A DNA stretch of 32,416 nt from Gammaproteobacteria bacterium (lineage in GTDB: Bacteria; Pseudomonadota; Gammaproteobacteria; SZUA-152), in contig JAKISS010000034.1 of the NCBI GenBank assembly GCA_021648485.1, positions 1 to 32,416 on the forward strand. Direction: 5' to 3'. A model generated the notes under the pieces. That model worked only from the letters and a program-made list of their open reading frames with translations. It did no database searches and had not been told where the DNA came from. A program made the position numbers and the translations under genes. This document shows positions 7,991 through 16,171 of this stretch, piece after piece. Positions within the stretch are counted from its first letter, which is position 1. The number at the start of each line of letters is the position of its first letter.

Positions 7991-8262
7991 ATGATGGATA
8001 TTGGCGGGCCGGAAAAGGCTATCATTTTTTGCGGATTGAAAAATGTGGTAGTTAATATTCCTTCTTTCGGGGAGTAAAGAGGCTTTTTTATCAGTATTCG
8101 TTCGCGCCAAACTGGAAAAAAAGGGGCTCCCATCGGATCGTACGATATCTTGATTGCGGGCACCGCACTGGTTTATCAGGGGGGTGTTGATTACGAATAA
8201 CGTGAAAGCATTTTCAAGAACGCCAAAATTGAAAACCGAAAACGGGTATTCGGAAACATGGT
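7991..8262 (+). pseudogene. Frameshifted remnant of a VapC-type PIN-domain toxin gene
   Basis: Reading across frames recovers the C-terminal two thirds of a VapC ribonuclease. First comes a piece with GPEKAIIFCGLKNVVV and PSFGE (7991-8077). Then KEAFLSVFVRAKLEKKG follows in a second frame (about 8076-8126). Next is APIGSYDILIAGTALV (about 8127-8175), and last VLITNNVKAFSRTPKL in a third frame (from about 8184). These match the VapC pattern LEKKGxPIGxxDxLIAAxAL...LVTNNxxEFxRVxxL. The third acidic PIN residue is the Asp of GSYDIL. The frame changes fall at or near A7G4 (8116-8126) and G6 (8179-8184). The N-terminal part and any vapB antitoxin are missing. The gene looks dead, although sequencing errors at homopolymers cannot be excluded. 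Confidence 0.65.
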
Positions 8263-8548
8263 GTGTGCCGTTTGTCTTGCAGACAAAAATAACAACCTGG
8301 CATGGTGCTCGGGTATAATCAGTGCCACTTTTAACCTGACACATCAGTTAAACCGTAGCGAGAGCGACTAAGGTGCAGGAAATAAAGTATTTTTCAGGTT
8401 ATTTGGGACAAAAGCGTATCACCCATACGGTAAGTTCAACATGTTCTGAAAAACACTCTAGATTCCGTGTCTTAGGCATTCGCAGTCGGTTTAATTGATT
8501 GATTTAGGCTTAATCAACAGCAAAAAATGCAGAGCGAGGGGAACAATC
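8263..8548. other. Stretch without a recognisable gene upstream of yggX
   Basis: No credible open frame or RNA gene was found. A TATAAT box occurs at 8314-8319 without a convincing -35 hexamer 16-18 bp upstream. An AT-rich stretch with ATTGATTGATTTAGGCTTAATC lies just before the yggX ribosome binding site and could hold its promoter. With the two entries to its left, this accounts for the whole 833-bp gap between tatC and yggX. Confidence 0.4.
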
Positions 8549-8830
8549 ATGGCGAGAATGGTGCAGTGTGTGGTCACAAATCAGCAGAGTGAAGGGCTCG
8601 ATACCGTGCCGCACCCCGGTGAGCTGGGGCAACGCATTTTTGAAAATGTCTCGAAAGAGGGCTGGACTCAGTGGCTGGAGCGCTTGACCTTGATTATCAA
8701 TGAAAATGGTCTGTCCACCGCAGATCCGGCCAGTGTTGAAATTATCGAAAAACACATGCAAGGCTTTTTCTTTAACGAGGGTGAAATGGGCAGTCTGCCG
8801 GACGGATTTAAACCGCCAGGCGCGAAATAA
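8549..8830 (+). CDS. yggX: YggX-family Fe(II)-trafficking / oxidative damage protection protein
   Basis: YggX proteins help protect iron-sulfur clusters from oxidative damage and are thought to handle labile Fe(II). The 93-residue product aligns by eye with E. coli YggX along its length: an N-terminal strand with the conserved Cys7 (MARMVQCVVT), the motif HPGELGQRIFENVSKEGW, then INENGLS and the C-terminal GFFFNEGEMG. The ATG at 8549 follows a strong GAGGGGAAC. In many gammaproteobacteria yggX follows mutY; here the upstream neighbour is decayed DNA and the gene stands alone with its own terminator. Confidence 0.95.
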   Translation: MARMVQCVVTNQQSEGLDTVPHPGELGQRIFENVSKEGWTQWLERLTLIINENGLSTADPASVEIIEKHMQGFFFNEGEMGSLPDGFKPPGAK

Positions 8831-8849
8831 TAAACGTTTTCCGGTAGTA

Positions 8850-8876
8850 AAAAGCGCGCGCTCCAGCGCGTTTTTT
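8850..8876 (+). terminator. Factor-independent terminator after yggX
   Basis: A GC-rich stem CGCGC-TCCA-GCGCG, preceded by AAAAA and followed by TTTTTT (8871-8876), starts about 20 bp after the yggX stop. It has the classic form and should separate yggX from the next gene, which has its own AAGGAG. Confidence 0.8.
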
Positions 8877-8902
8877 ATGTCGAATCCGGTAAGGAGTTGG
8901 TG

Positions 8903-9790
8903 ATGTTTTTTAATGCTATTTTTCGCAAAGTGCTGTTGCCCGGTTCAGTGGTTACCGCGTTGTTGATCAATGGTTGTGAGCCTCCTCCGCAAAAAAATCA
9001 GCCATCCATGCAACTGTCCGCACAGCAAGCAGGTACTCCGAAAGCCAAAAGCGGGCTCAAGGCACCGCCCACCGAAACCCCTTATGCGCTGACGTATTTT
9101 GAACCGGCACCGGAAAACCCCGAATACGGCACGCTCATGGTCAATGATCATGCTTTTCTGGTGCCCGAAGGTGTTCCCCGTCCCTCCATACAGAGCGTGT
9201 ATCTTTTATCGCATTGGGAAATCAAGCCGGGCGAAAGCGTGCTCGACATAGGCACTGGCTCCGGTGTGCAGTCAATTTTTGCGGCTGAAATCAGTGACCA
9301 TATCGTCGCTACCGATATCTCTGCCAAGGCAGTGGAAACCGCCAGGATCAACGTTCAGCGCTTCGGTTTGCAGGATAAAATTGATGTACGTCCTCCGGGC
9401 GATCTGTTTGCCCCCATCAAAGCCAGTGAGCGCTTTGATGTCATTTTGTTTAACATTGACTATCCCTCCAACCAGTACACGCAATTTTGGTGGGAAATAC
9501 ATGAACGTTTTTTTGCGCAAGTTCGGCAGCACCTCAAAACCAACGGGAGGATTTATTACCAGATTGGCTACATTGACAACATCCCTCGCGTTAAAACGAT
9601 GGCTGATAAAAACGGCCTGCGTATTATGCGTCTGCGCATGGATGAACGACTGATCTTCCAGCGCGCACCTATTGTCTTTTTGTTGCAAAGTGAGGCTGAC
9701 GTCAGGGAACAGCTGCGTCGCGAAGAGATAGCCTATGAGCGCCAGATCGAAGTTGATAAACACGGTGGTGAACAAGTCAGCGCAGACTGA
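8903..9790 (+). CDS. Putative lipoprotein with a class I SAM-dependent methyltransferase fold
   Basis: The 295-residue product starts with a basic, hydrophobic segment (MFFNAIFRKVLLPGSVVTA) running into LLINGC, a plausible lipobox with Cys25. A Pro/Gln-rich linker follows to about residue 60. A methyltransferase-like domain follows: motif I VLDIGTGSGVQSIFAAE (113-129), the acidic ATDISAKAVETA segment (136-147) and FDVILFNIDYPSN (178-190). The last sits where HemK/PrmC-type enzymes have (N/D)PP(Y/F), here altered to NIDY. ATG 8903 was chosen because AAGGAG (8891-8896) is ideally spaced; a TTG at 8897 would overlap that site. Export of a SAM enzyme is odd because SAM is cytoplasmic. Either the N terminus is a membrane anchor facing inward, or the domain binds something else. 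Substrate unknown. Confidence 0.75.
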   Translation: MFFNAIFRKVLLPGSVVTALLINGCEPPPQKNQPSMQLSAQQAGTPKAKSGLKAPPTETPYALTYFEPAPENPEYGTLMVNDHAFLVPEGVPRPSIQSVYLLSHWEIKPGESVLDIGTGSGVQSIFAAEISDHIVATDISAKAVETARINVQRFGLQDKIDVRPPGDLFAPIKASERFDVILFNIDYPSNQYTQFWWEIHERFFAQVRQHLKTNGRIYYQIGYIDNIPRVKTMADKNGLRIMRLRMDERLIFQRAPIVFLLQSEADVREQLRREEIAYERQIEVDKHGGEQVSAD

Positions 9791-9824
9791 GCTATTCCCC
9801 CTGGGAGCCTTTCGGACTGCCAAC

Positions 9825-9837
9825 GCATAATTTATGC
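9825..9837. other. 13-bp palindrome upstream of deaD
   Basis: GCATAATTTATGC is a perfect palindrome about the central T. It lies in the 221-bp gap between the methyltransferase-like gene and deaD, about 175 bp before the deaD start. It could be an operator; nothing else in the gap is clearer, apart from a small stem GCGTA...TACGC at 9859-9879. Confidence 0.3.
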
Positions 9838-10011
9838 ACAAAAAGTGTGCGCGGCGAAGCGTAAGCCTGTACACTACGCGCCCTCTCCGGTTCCGCCCAG
9901 CAGTATCTGTGGGTAGAGACGCGACAGGCTTTCCCGCGAACTCCGGCTCTTACTTTTTTGATGAAAAGCGAGCTTTCCTCGCGTTCAATCATTCAAGTAC
10001 AGGCAAAACAT

Positions 10012-11859
10012 ATGACTACCGACACGGTAACCGCGTTCGATCAACTGGCACTGAGCAAACCCATTCTTAAGGCGCTGGACGAAGTGGGCTACGAAAGTCC
10101 CTCGCCCATTCAGGCAGAAACCATTCCCTTGCTGCTGGAAGGCAGGGACGTACTGGGCCAGGCACAAACCGGCACCGGTAAAACCGCTGCGTTTGCTCTG
10201 CCGCTACTTTCCAACCTCGATCTTAAACAAAAAAATCCGCAGGTACTGGTGCTGGCACCTACGCGCGAACTGGCTATTCAGGTGGCCGAAGCTTTTCAGA
10301 AATACGCCAAACACCTGAAAGGGTTTCACGTATTACCGGTTTATGGTGGTCAGGATTACCGTGGCCAGATTCGTGCCCTGCAACGTGGTGTACATGTGGT
10401 GGTTGGCACGCCGGGCCGGGTGATGGATCACATGCGTCGCGGCACGCTCAAACTGGATCAGCTAAGCGCTATGGTGCTGGACGAAGCCGACGAAATGCTG
10501 CGCATGGGTTTTGTTGACGATGTGGAATGGATACTGGAACAGACACCGGACGAGCGACAAATTGCTTTGTTTTCCGCCACTATGCCAGCACAAATCCGGC
10601 GCATTGCCACGCGCTATTTGCGCAACCCGGCACAAATTACCATTAAAACCAAAACGGCAACGGTTGACACTATTCGACAGCGCTTTTGGCCGGTGAGCGG
10701 TATGCACAAACTCGATGCATTGACGCGAATCTGCGAAGCCGAACCCTTCGATGCAATGATCGTCTTTGTGCGCACCAAAACGGCCACTGTGGAACTGGCT
10801 GAAAAACTGTCTGCCCGTGGTTATGCTGCTGCCGCTATCAACGGTGATATTCAGCAAAACTTGCGTGAACGCAGCATTAATAATCTGAAAAAAGGCAAAT
10901 TGGATATTCTGGTTGCCACCGATGTTGCTGCCCGTGGGCTGGACGTGGAGCGTATCAGCCACGTTGTCAATTACGACATCCCCTACGACACCGAAGCCTA
11001 TGTGCATCGCATCGGCCGTACTGGTCGTGCGGGTCGTCAGGGAGACGCCATCCTGTTTGTTGCTCCGCGTGAAAAACGCCTGTTGTATTCCATTGAGCAG
11101 GCCACCCGGAAAAAAATCGAACGCATGGAGTTGCCATCCACGGAAATCATCAACGACAAACGTATCGACAAATTCAAACAACGCATTACCGATACTTTGG
11201 CGACGGAAGAAATGGGCATTTTTTATCAGCTCATTGAACGATACCAGCAAGAGCACAACGTGCCCGCATTGGAAATTGCCGCTGCACTGGCGTATTTGCT
11301 GCAAGGTGACACACCGTTATTGCTACAAAACAAACCGCAACGTCAGTCCCGTGACAGTTGGGACAGAGATGATCGTCCTGCATCCAATAAGCGTGGAGAC
11401 AAACGCGGCAACAAACGTGATAGTAAACGCGAGAACAGCAGAGACAGTGGCGAAGCTAAAATTCGCCCGCGCAAAGAGCGTACACCGAAAAAAGAAATGC
11501 CCCCCGCTGAAGGTCTGGAACGTTTCCGTATTGAAGTTGGTCACAGCCACGACGTGCAACCGGGCAATATCGTTGGAGCCATTGCCAATGAAGCCGGGCT
11601 TGATGGCAAAAATATCGGCCACATCAAAATCCATGATGACTTCAGCTATGTGGATCTGCCCGAGGGCATGCCCAAAGAAGTCTTTCAGGATTTGATTAAA
11701 ACCCGGGTAGCGGGGCAAGCATTAAAAATTTCCCGGGTAGGCGCAGACGGCAAGCCTGTGGCAGTTGATAAAAAATCAGAAAAACGCAGCAAGCTAAAAG
11801 CCAAACCAAAAAGCAAAGACAAAAAAAGCCCCCGGAAAAAAAGTGCAACAAAGGACTAA
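10012..11859 (+). CDS. deaD: ATP-dependent DEAD-box RNA helicase DeaD/CsdA
   Basis: DeaD unwinds RNA duplexes during ribosome assembly and cold adaptation. The 615-residue product shows the full helicase core: Q motif through SPIQAETIPLL, Walker A AQTGTGKTAAF (51-61), PTRELAIQV, TPGRVMD, VLDEADEML (DEAD at 157-160), FSATMP, then IVFVRTKT, ATDVAARGLDV and HRIGRTGRAGRQG. The C-terminal part has the DeaD/DbpA RNA-binding domain (EVGHSHDVQPGNIVGAIANE onward). It ends in a Lys/Arg-rich tail, and an Arg/Asp/Lys-rich linker precedes the RNA-binding domain. I placed the start at ATG 10012 (MTTDTVTAFDQL) because it fits the family; the frame is open 18 codons further to a TTG at 9958. It converges with hemB. 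Confidence 0.95.
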   Translation: MTTDTVTAFDQLALSKPILKALDEVGYESPSPIQAETIPLLLEGRDVLGQAQTGTGKTAAFALPLLSNLDLKQKNPQVLVLAPTRELAIQVAEAFQKYAKHLKGFHVLPVYGGQDYRGQIRALQRGVHVVVGTPGRVMDHMRRGTLKLDQLSAMVLDEADEMLRMGFVDDVEWILEQTPDERQIALFSATMPAQIRRIATRYLRNPAQITIKTKTATVDTIRQRFWPVSGMHKLDALTRICEAEPFDAMIVFVRTKTATVELAEKLSARGYAAAAINGDIQQNLRERSINNLKKGKLDILVATDVAARGLDVERISHVVNYDIPYDTEAYVHRIGRTGRAGRQGDAILFVAPREKRLLYSIEQATRKKIERMELPSTEIINDKRIDKFKQRITDTLATEEMGIFYQLIERYQQEHNVPALEIAAALAYLLQGDTPLLLQNKPQRQSRDSWDRDDRPASNKRGDKRGNKRDSKRENSRDSGEAKIRPRKERTPKKEMPPAEGLERFRIEVGHSHDVQPGNIVGAIANEAGLDGKNIGHIKIHDDFSYVDLPEGMPKEVFQDLIKTRVAGQALKISRVGADGKPVAVDKKSEKRSKLKAKPKSKDKKSPRKKSATKD

Positions 11860-11910
11860 ATTTGTCGTTTAATGCAGACCAGCAGGGGCTGGATAACGAA
11901 AACCCGGTGC

Positions 11911-11970
11911 GGAGAGCGCAAAGGACAAAATGTATTTTTGCATTCTCTGCGTTTTCTCGCCTTTGCGTTA
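11911..11970. repeat. Imperfect palindromic repeat, copy 3 (deaD-hemB gap)
   Basis: GGAGAGCGCAAAGGACAAAATG is followed by CATTCTCTGCGTTTTCTCGC and CTTTGCGTTAAA, which fold back on the left arm imperfectly. The words GCGCAAAGGAC, CTCTGCG and CTTTGCG recur in the repeats at 393-466 and 6110-6190. Here it lies between convergent genes. Confidence 0.55.
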
Positions 11971-11980
11971 AACTTTATAG

Positions 11981-11999
11981 TCCGGCACGTTGTGCCGGA
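11981..11999. terminator. Hairpin between convergent deaD and hemB
   Basis: TCCGGCAC (11981-11988) and GTGCCGGA (11992-11999) form a perfect 8-bp stem with a GTT loop. Neither strand has a T-run right after it, so it is only a possible bidirectional terminator or mRNA 3'-end block for the converging deaD and hemB transcripts. Confidence 0.4.
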
Positions 12000-12020
12000 G
12001 CCCACTTGCAAAATCCAGGT

Positions 12021-13121
<1,101 letters not shown>

Positions 13122-13182
13122 TCAACAACAGGCGCTTTAGGCAATGCAGGAACAGTTGTCGAATAATACTTACCTGTTGCGA

Positions 13183-13222
13183 CTGAAAACAAAACGGGCA
13201 CACAAGAAACCTTGTGTGCCCG
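13183..13222 (-). terminator. Factor-independent terminator after adk
   Basis: CGGGCACACAAG (13195-13206) and CTTGTGTGCCCG (13211-13222) form a perfect 12-bp stem with a 4-nt loop. Read on the minus strand it is followed by TTTTGTTTTC. It lies about 80 bp after the adk stop and should end the adk/H1-like transcript before hemB. Confidence 0.88.
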
Positions 13223-13300
13223 ATTGTAATAGCGCCCCCTGCCGGAAACAAGCCAGGGAGCGTTTTGGGTGCTAAAGAACCATCAGCCGACTAACGACTT

Positions 13301-13620
13301 TTATTTGGCCTTTGCCTTTTTCTTCCTGGCCTTCTTTTTGGCTGTTTTTTTCTTAGCGACCTTTTTTTTGGCCGTTTTCTTTTTCCGGGTTCCTTTTTTC
13401 TTTGCCGTTTTCTTTTTTACAGCCTTTTTCTTGACTGATTTTTTCTTTCTACCCTTCTTTTTGACAACTTTTTTCTTTACAGCCTTTTTCTTGGCCGATT
13501 TTTTCTTTACAGCTTTTTTCTTAGCTGATTTTTTCCTCACGGCCTTTTTCTTAGCCGTGGTTTTCTTTTTAACGACCTTCTTTTTGGCCGCGCTCTTGCG
13601 AGCCTTCTTTTTCACCGCCA
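13301..13620. repeat. Degenerate 15/30-bp tandem coding repeats of the H1-like tail
   Basis: Read on the plus strand, about 320 bp consist of variants of a unit like TTTTTCTT(A/G)GC or TTTTCTTTACAGCC, giving KKK-Ala-x on the minus strand. The repetitive DNA makes expansion and contraction between strains likely. It also creates a long spurious Phe-rich frame on the opposite strand. Confidence 0.8.
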
Positions 13621-13621
13621 T
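13301..13621 (-). CDS. Nested in-frame histone H1-like lysine-rich protein
   Basis: Codon 278 of the adk frame is an ATG (13619-13621) with AAGGAGG exactly 8 bases upstream (13630-13636), the same signal and spacing as the adk start. Initiation here would yield a 106-residue protein starting MAVKKKARKSAAKKK. It contains 59 lysines by direct count, with the rest mainly Ala, Val, Thr, Ser, Arg and Gly in a KKKxx rhythm, and no acidic or aromatic residues. This composition is that of H1-like nucleoid proteins (Hc1/AlgP-type tails), which bind DNA non-specifically. Whether it is made alone, only as part of the Adk fusion, or both cannot be decided from sequence. The identical ribosome site argues for separate synthesis. 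Confidence 0.65.
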   Translation of the reverse strand: MAVKKKARKSAAKKKVVKKKTTAKKKAVRKKSAKKKAVKKKSAKKKAVKKKVVKKKGRKKKSVKKKAVKKKTAKKKGTRKKKTAKKKVAKKKTAKKKARKKKAKAK

Positions 13622-14452
13622 GGTTGTTGCCTCCTTAATGGCATCGCTGCTTGATTGTAATGGTGGTACTTCTGGGTTTGTTTCGGTTATGTCCAAAAGT
13701 TCTTTAGCTTTTTGCTCTAATTTAGTTGTTTTTTCAAAAGTTTCTACCTTTGGAGGTGAGTCGTTGAGTGTTTTTTTAAGTCTCGCTATTTCCAGGTTGC
13801 TTAATGTTGACTGCTCTATCGCTTTGCATAAACGGATGAAGATTCTATTGATATCATCGCTTCCATCTATGACCGTCAATTTCCCCTGTATCTGATAATG
13901 TCTGACCATGGGCTCGGTTTGTGTTTCAAATACACGCAAACGGTTGCTGATGGTGTCTTCATTATCGTCTGCACGATGGTGCAGTGTGCCACCGCATAAA
14001 TCACAGTGATCGTCTATTTTGGGAGGAGATGTATAAATGTTGTACATCTGTCCACAGGGTCTACAGGTACGTCGTCCCGTGATACGTTGTATCAGCAGGT
14101 CAAAATCCACGTTAATCAGGATGGCGGATTGTAACGGACGACCCATGCGATTCAAAATAGTATCGAGCGCGGCTGCCTGAGGTAAGTTTCGTGGGAACCC
14201 GTCAAGAATGAAGCCTTTTTGTGTATCTTTATCGTTTAATCGCTCTTCCATCATTCCCAGTACGATTGAATCCGATACCAGCTGGCCTGCATCCATTGCG
14301 GCTTTGGCCTGTAATCCAAGCGGTGTTTGTGCAGCGACGGCAGCACGTAGCAGATCACCCGTGGAAATTTGCGGAATCCCATATTTGGCAGCTAATTTTT
14401 TTGCTTGTGTGCCCTTTCCGGACCCTGGTGCGCCGATCAGTACGATCCTCAA
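13301..14452 (-). CDS. adk: Adenylate kinase with histone H1-like C-terminal extension
   Basis: Adenylate kinase interconverts ATP + AMP and 2 ADP. Residues 1 to about 215 form a complete enzyme: P-loop IGAPGSGKGTQ (6-16), STGDLLR (30-36), FILDGFPRNLPQA (81-93) and a LID domain with Cys130, Cys133, Cys150 and Cys153, the zinc-binding form. The frame continues through a linker (about 215-277) into 106 residues of KKK-plus-two-residue repeats (278-383), resembling bacterial histone H1-like proteins. The start is TTG at 14452, 8 bases after AAGGAGG (14461-14467). Normal Adk is about 215-220 residues. A second AAGGAGG with ATG lies at the beginning of the tail (see nested gene). A strong terminator follows. 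pfp is divergent. Confidence 0.93.
   Translation of the reverse strand: MRIVLIGAPGSGKGTQAKKLAAKYGIPQISTGDLLRAAVAAQTPLGLQAKAAMDAGQLVSDSIVLGMMEERLNDKDTQKGFILDGFPRNLPQAAALDTILNRMGRPLQSAILINVDFDLLIQRITGRRTCRPCGQMYNIYTSPPKIDDHCDLCGGTLHHRADDNEDTISNRLRVFETQTEPMVRHYQIQGKLTVIDGSDDINRIFIRLCKAIEQSTLSNLEIARLKKTLNDSPPKVETFEKTTKLEQKAKELLDITETNPEVPPLQSSSDAIKEATTMAVKKKARKSAAKKKVVKKKTTAKKKAVRKKSAKKKAVKKKSAKKKAVKKKVVKKKGRKKKSVKKKAVKKKTAKKKGTRKKKTAKKKVAKKKTAKKKARKKKAKAK
13630..13636 (-). promoter_or_regulatory. Internal Shine-Dalgarno sequence within adk
   Basis: On the minus strand the sequence AAGGAGG lies 8 bases before an in-frame ATG (13621) in the middle of the adk frame. A full anti-Shine-Dalgarno match at optimal spacing inside a coding region is uncommon and is the main evidence for the nested H1-like protein. 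Confidence 0.75.
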
Positions 14453-14905
14453 CTCGGCAGCCTCCTTTCATTATGTAAGCTGGCTGTGTTCGTTAATAGT
14501 TACTTCAATGCACGTTTATGTACAGACGGCATGTTAAGTAAAATTACAGCAAACCATCTTTCGCCACTCATTACCAAAATGCGACAGAATACGAACAGCA
14601 ATAGTACATTCATTCACGTTCGCGCTAAACCTACTCTTAAGCTATTGGGTAAGTCAATAGTTTGTGCAATGAATTTTATTGTTAATGGGGCATGTTATCG
14701 GTGTATTTTTCAAGGTAAGCAATGCTGATGGGTCTTCGTCAGCGTGCTATGCACAGGCTATGAAAATGAGAGATGATGATTTTGATACTGTATTTGTAGC
14801 CTGAAAACAAATGTAGCGGGTATGCTGGATTTTCTTCATGCCAATATTCGGGTCGTTATTGTGCGTGTTGATGAGAGGGTTAATGCACTTTGGGAGATAA
14901 ATGAC
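14453..14905. other. 453-bp divergent intergenic region, adk to pfp
   Basis: The region holds the adk ribosome site (AAGGAGG on the minus strand, 14461-14467) and the pfp ribosome site (GGGAGA, 14891-14896). It is AT-richer than its surroundings, and no credible gene was found in it. It must contain the divergent promoters of adk and pfp, but I could not pick consensus -35/-10 pairs with confidence. The pfp frame is open upstream to 14822, but that part does not match the family. Confidence 0.5.
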
Positions 14906-16171
14906 ATGACAAAGAAAAATGCCTTTTATGCGCAATCAGGTGGTGTGACAGCGGTAATTAACGCAAGCGCGTGTGGTGTGATTGAAACCGCACGTAGCTA
15001 TAAAGACAAAATGGGTAAGATTTATGCCGGTCGTAATGGCATCATTGGCGCTTTGACTGAAGACCTGATCGACACCAGCAAGGACTCCGCGCGTGCTATT
15101 GCCGCACTTCGCTACACACCATCCGGTGCGTTTGGTTCCTGTCGATACAAGCTTAAGAGCCTGGATGATAATCGTGCTGAATATGAACGTCTGATTGACG
15201 TATTTGCTGCGCATAATATTGGTTATTTTTTTTACAATGGGGGTGGTGATTCTGCTGATACCTGTTTAAAGGTTTCACAAATCTCCAAATCGCTGGGTTA
15301 TCCCATTCAGGCGATTCATATACCCAAGACCGTCGATAATGATCTGCCTATCACTGATAACTGTCCCGGCTTTGGTTCGGTAGCCAAATATGTGGCTGTT
15401 TCCATTCGTGAGGCTGCTTTTGATGTGGCTTCCATGGCTAAAACCTCAACCAAAATATTTGTGATGGAGGTGATGGGGCGTCATGCTGGCTGGATTGCCG
15501 CTGCCGGTGGCCTTGCTGCAGAAAATGTCGGTGATGCACCGCAGATCATTTTGTTCCCTGAAGTGGCCTTTAATGAACGTAAGTTCATGGCACGGGTAAA
15601 ACAGGTGGTGGATGATTGTGGCTACTGTGCCATTGTTGTTTCCGAGGGTGCGCGTTATAAAAATGGTACCTTCCTCGCCGAGTCTGGTGCGCGTGATGTC
15701 TTTGGTCATAGCCAATTGGGTGGCGTTGCCCCGATGGTGGCGCAGATGATTCAGGCCAGGCATGGTTACAAATATCACTGGGCTGTTGCCGACTACCTGC
15801 AACGTGCAGCGCGACATATTGCGTCCAAAACCGATGTCGAACAGGCTTATGCGGTTGGCAAAGCTGCCGTCGAGATGGCTCTGAAGGGTAAAAATGCAGT
15901 GATGCCGGCCATAAAGCGTATTTCCAGCAAACCGTACAAATGGACAATCAGTGAAGCCAGGCTGACGCGGGTGGCTAACGTAGAGAAGATGATGCCACGT
16001 AACTACATCAGCAAAGACGGCTTCCATATTACCCCGCGCTGTCGTCATTATTTACAGCCCCTGATTCAGGGGGAGGATTACCCGCCCTTCAAAAATGGTT
16101 TGCCCCAGTATGTGACATTGAAAAATGTTGCGGTGAAAAAGAAGCTGGATAAACCCTTTAAGGTTAAGTAA
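14906..16171 (+). CDS. pfp: 6-phosphofructokinase, pyrophosphate-dependent type
   Basis: This PfkA-superfamily enzyme phosphorylates fructose 6-phosphate reversibly with pyrophosphate. The 421-residue product has the N-terminal AQSGGVTAVINA (9-20), NGGGDSADT (111-119), PKTVDNDLP (140-148) and MEVMGRHAGW (187-196) with substrate-binding Met-Gly-Arg. Two residues separate PPi from ATP enzymes: Asp115 in GGGDS replaces the second Gly of GGDGS, and Lys141 in PKTVDND replaces the Gly of PGTIDND. Both are of the PPi type here. ATG 14906 (MTKKNAFYAQSGG) follows GGGAGATAA and fits the family. It is divergent from adk and about 1.5 kb from ppa, which would compete for pyrophosphate. Such enzymes are common in methanotrophs and chemolithoautotrophs. 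Confidence 0.93.
   Translation: MTKKNAFYAQSGGVTAVINASACGVIETARSYKDKMGKIYAGRNGIIGALTEDLIDTSKDSARAIAALRYTPSGAFGSCRYKLKSLDDNRAEYERLIDVFAAHNIGYFFYNGGGDSADTCLKVSQISKSLGYPIQAIHIPKTVDNDLPITDNCPGFGSVAKYVAVSIREAAFDVASMAKTSTKIFVMEVMGRHAGWIAAAGGLAAENVGDAPQIILFPEVAFNERKFMARVKQVVDDCGYCAIVVSEGARYKNGTFLAESGARDVFGHSQLGGVAPMVAQMIQARHGYKYHWAVADYLQRAARHIASKTDVEQAYAVGKAAVEMALKGKNAVMPAIKRISSKPYKWTISEARLTRVANVEKMMPRNYISKDGFHITPRCRHYLQPLIQGEDYPPFKNGLPQYVTLKNVAVKKKLDKPFKVK

Noticed and set aside
7802-8077. 91-codon plus frame with Cys/Trp-rich product
   Set aside because: It runs through both inverted ends of the 120-bp element and into the vapC relic; only the last part has protein-like similarity, so it is not a single gene.
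8314-8319. TATAAT as a promoter for yggX
   Set aside because: Perfect -10 hexamer but no acceptable -35 at 16-18 bp and about 230 bp from the start codon; not strong enough to annotate.
10462-11304. 280-codon frame on the minus strand
   Set aside because: Antisense shadow of the deaD helicase core, produced by codon bias.
13269-13895. Long plus-strand frame rich in Phe, apparently a membrane protein
   Set aside because: It is the exact antisense of the Lys-rich repeats of the adk/H1-like gene; the Phe runs are complements of AAA/AAG lysine codons. It has no ribosome site or family match.
14822-14905. N-terminal extension of pfp by 28 codons
   Set aside because: The extension does not match the family, and the ATG at 14906 has a good Shine-Dalgarno and a typical N terminus.
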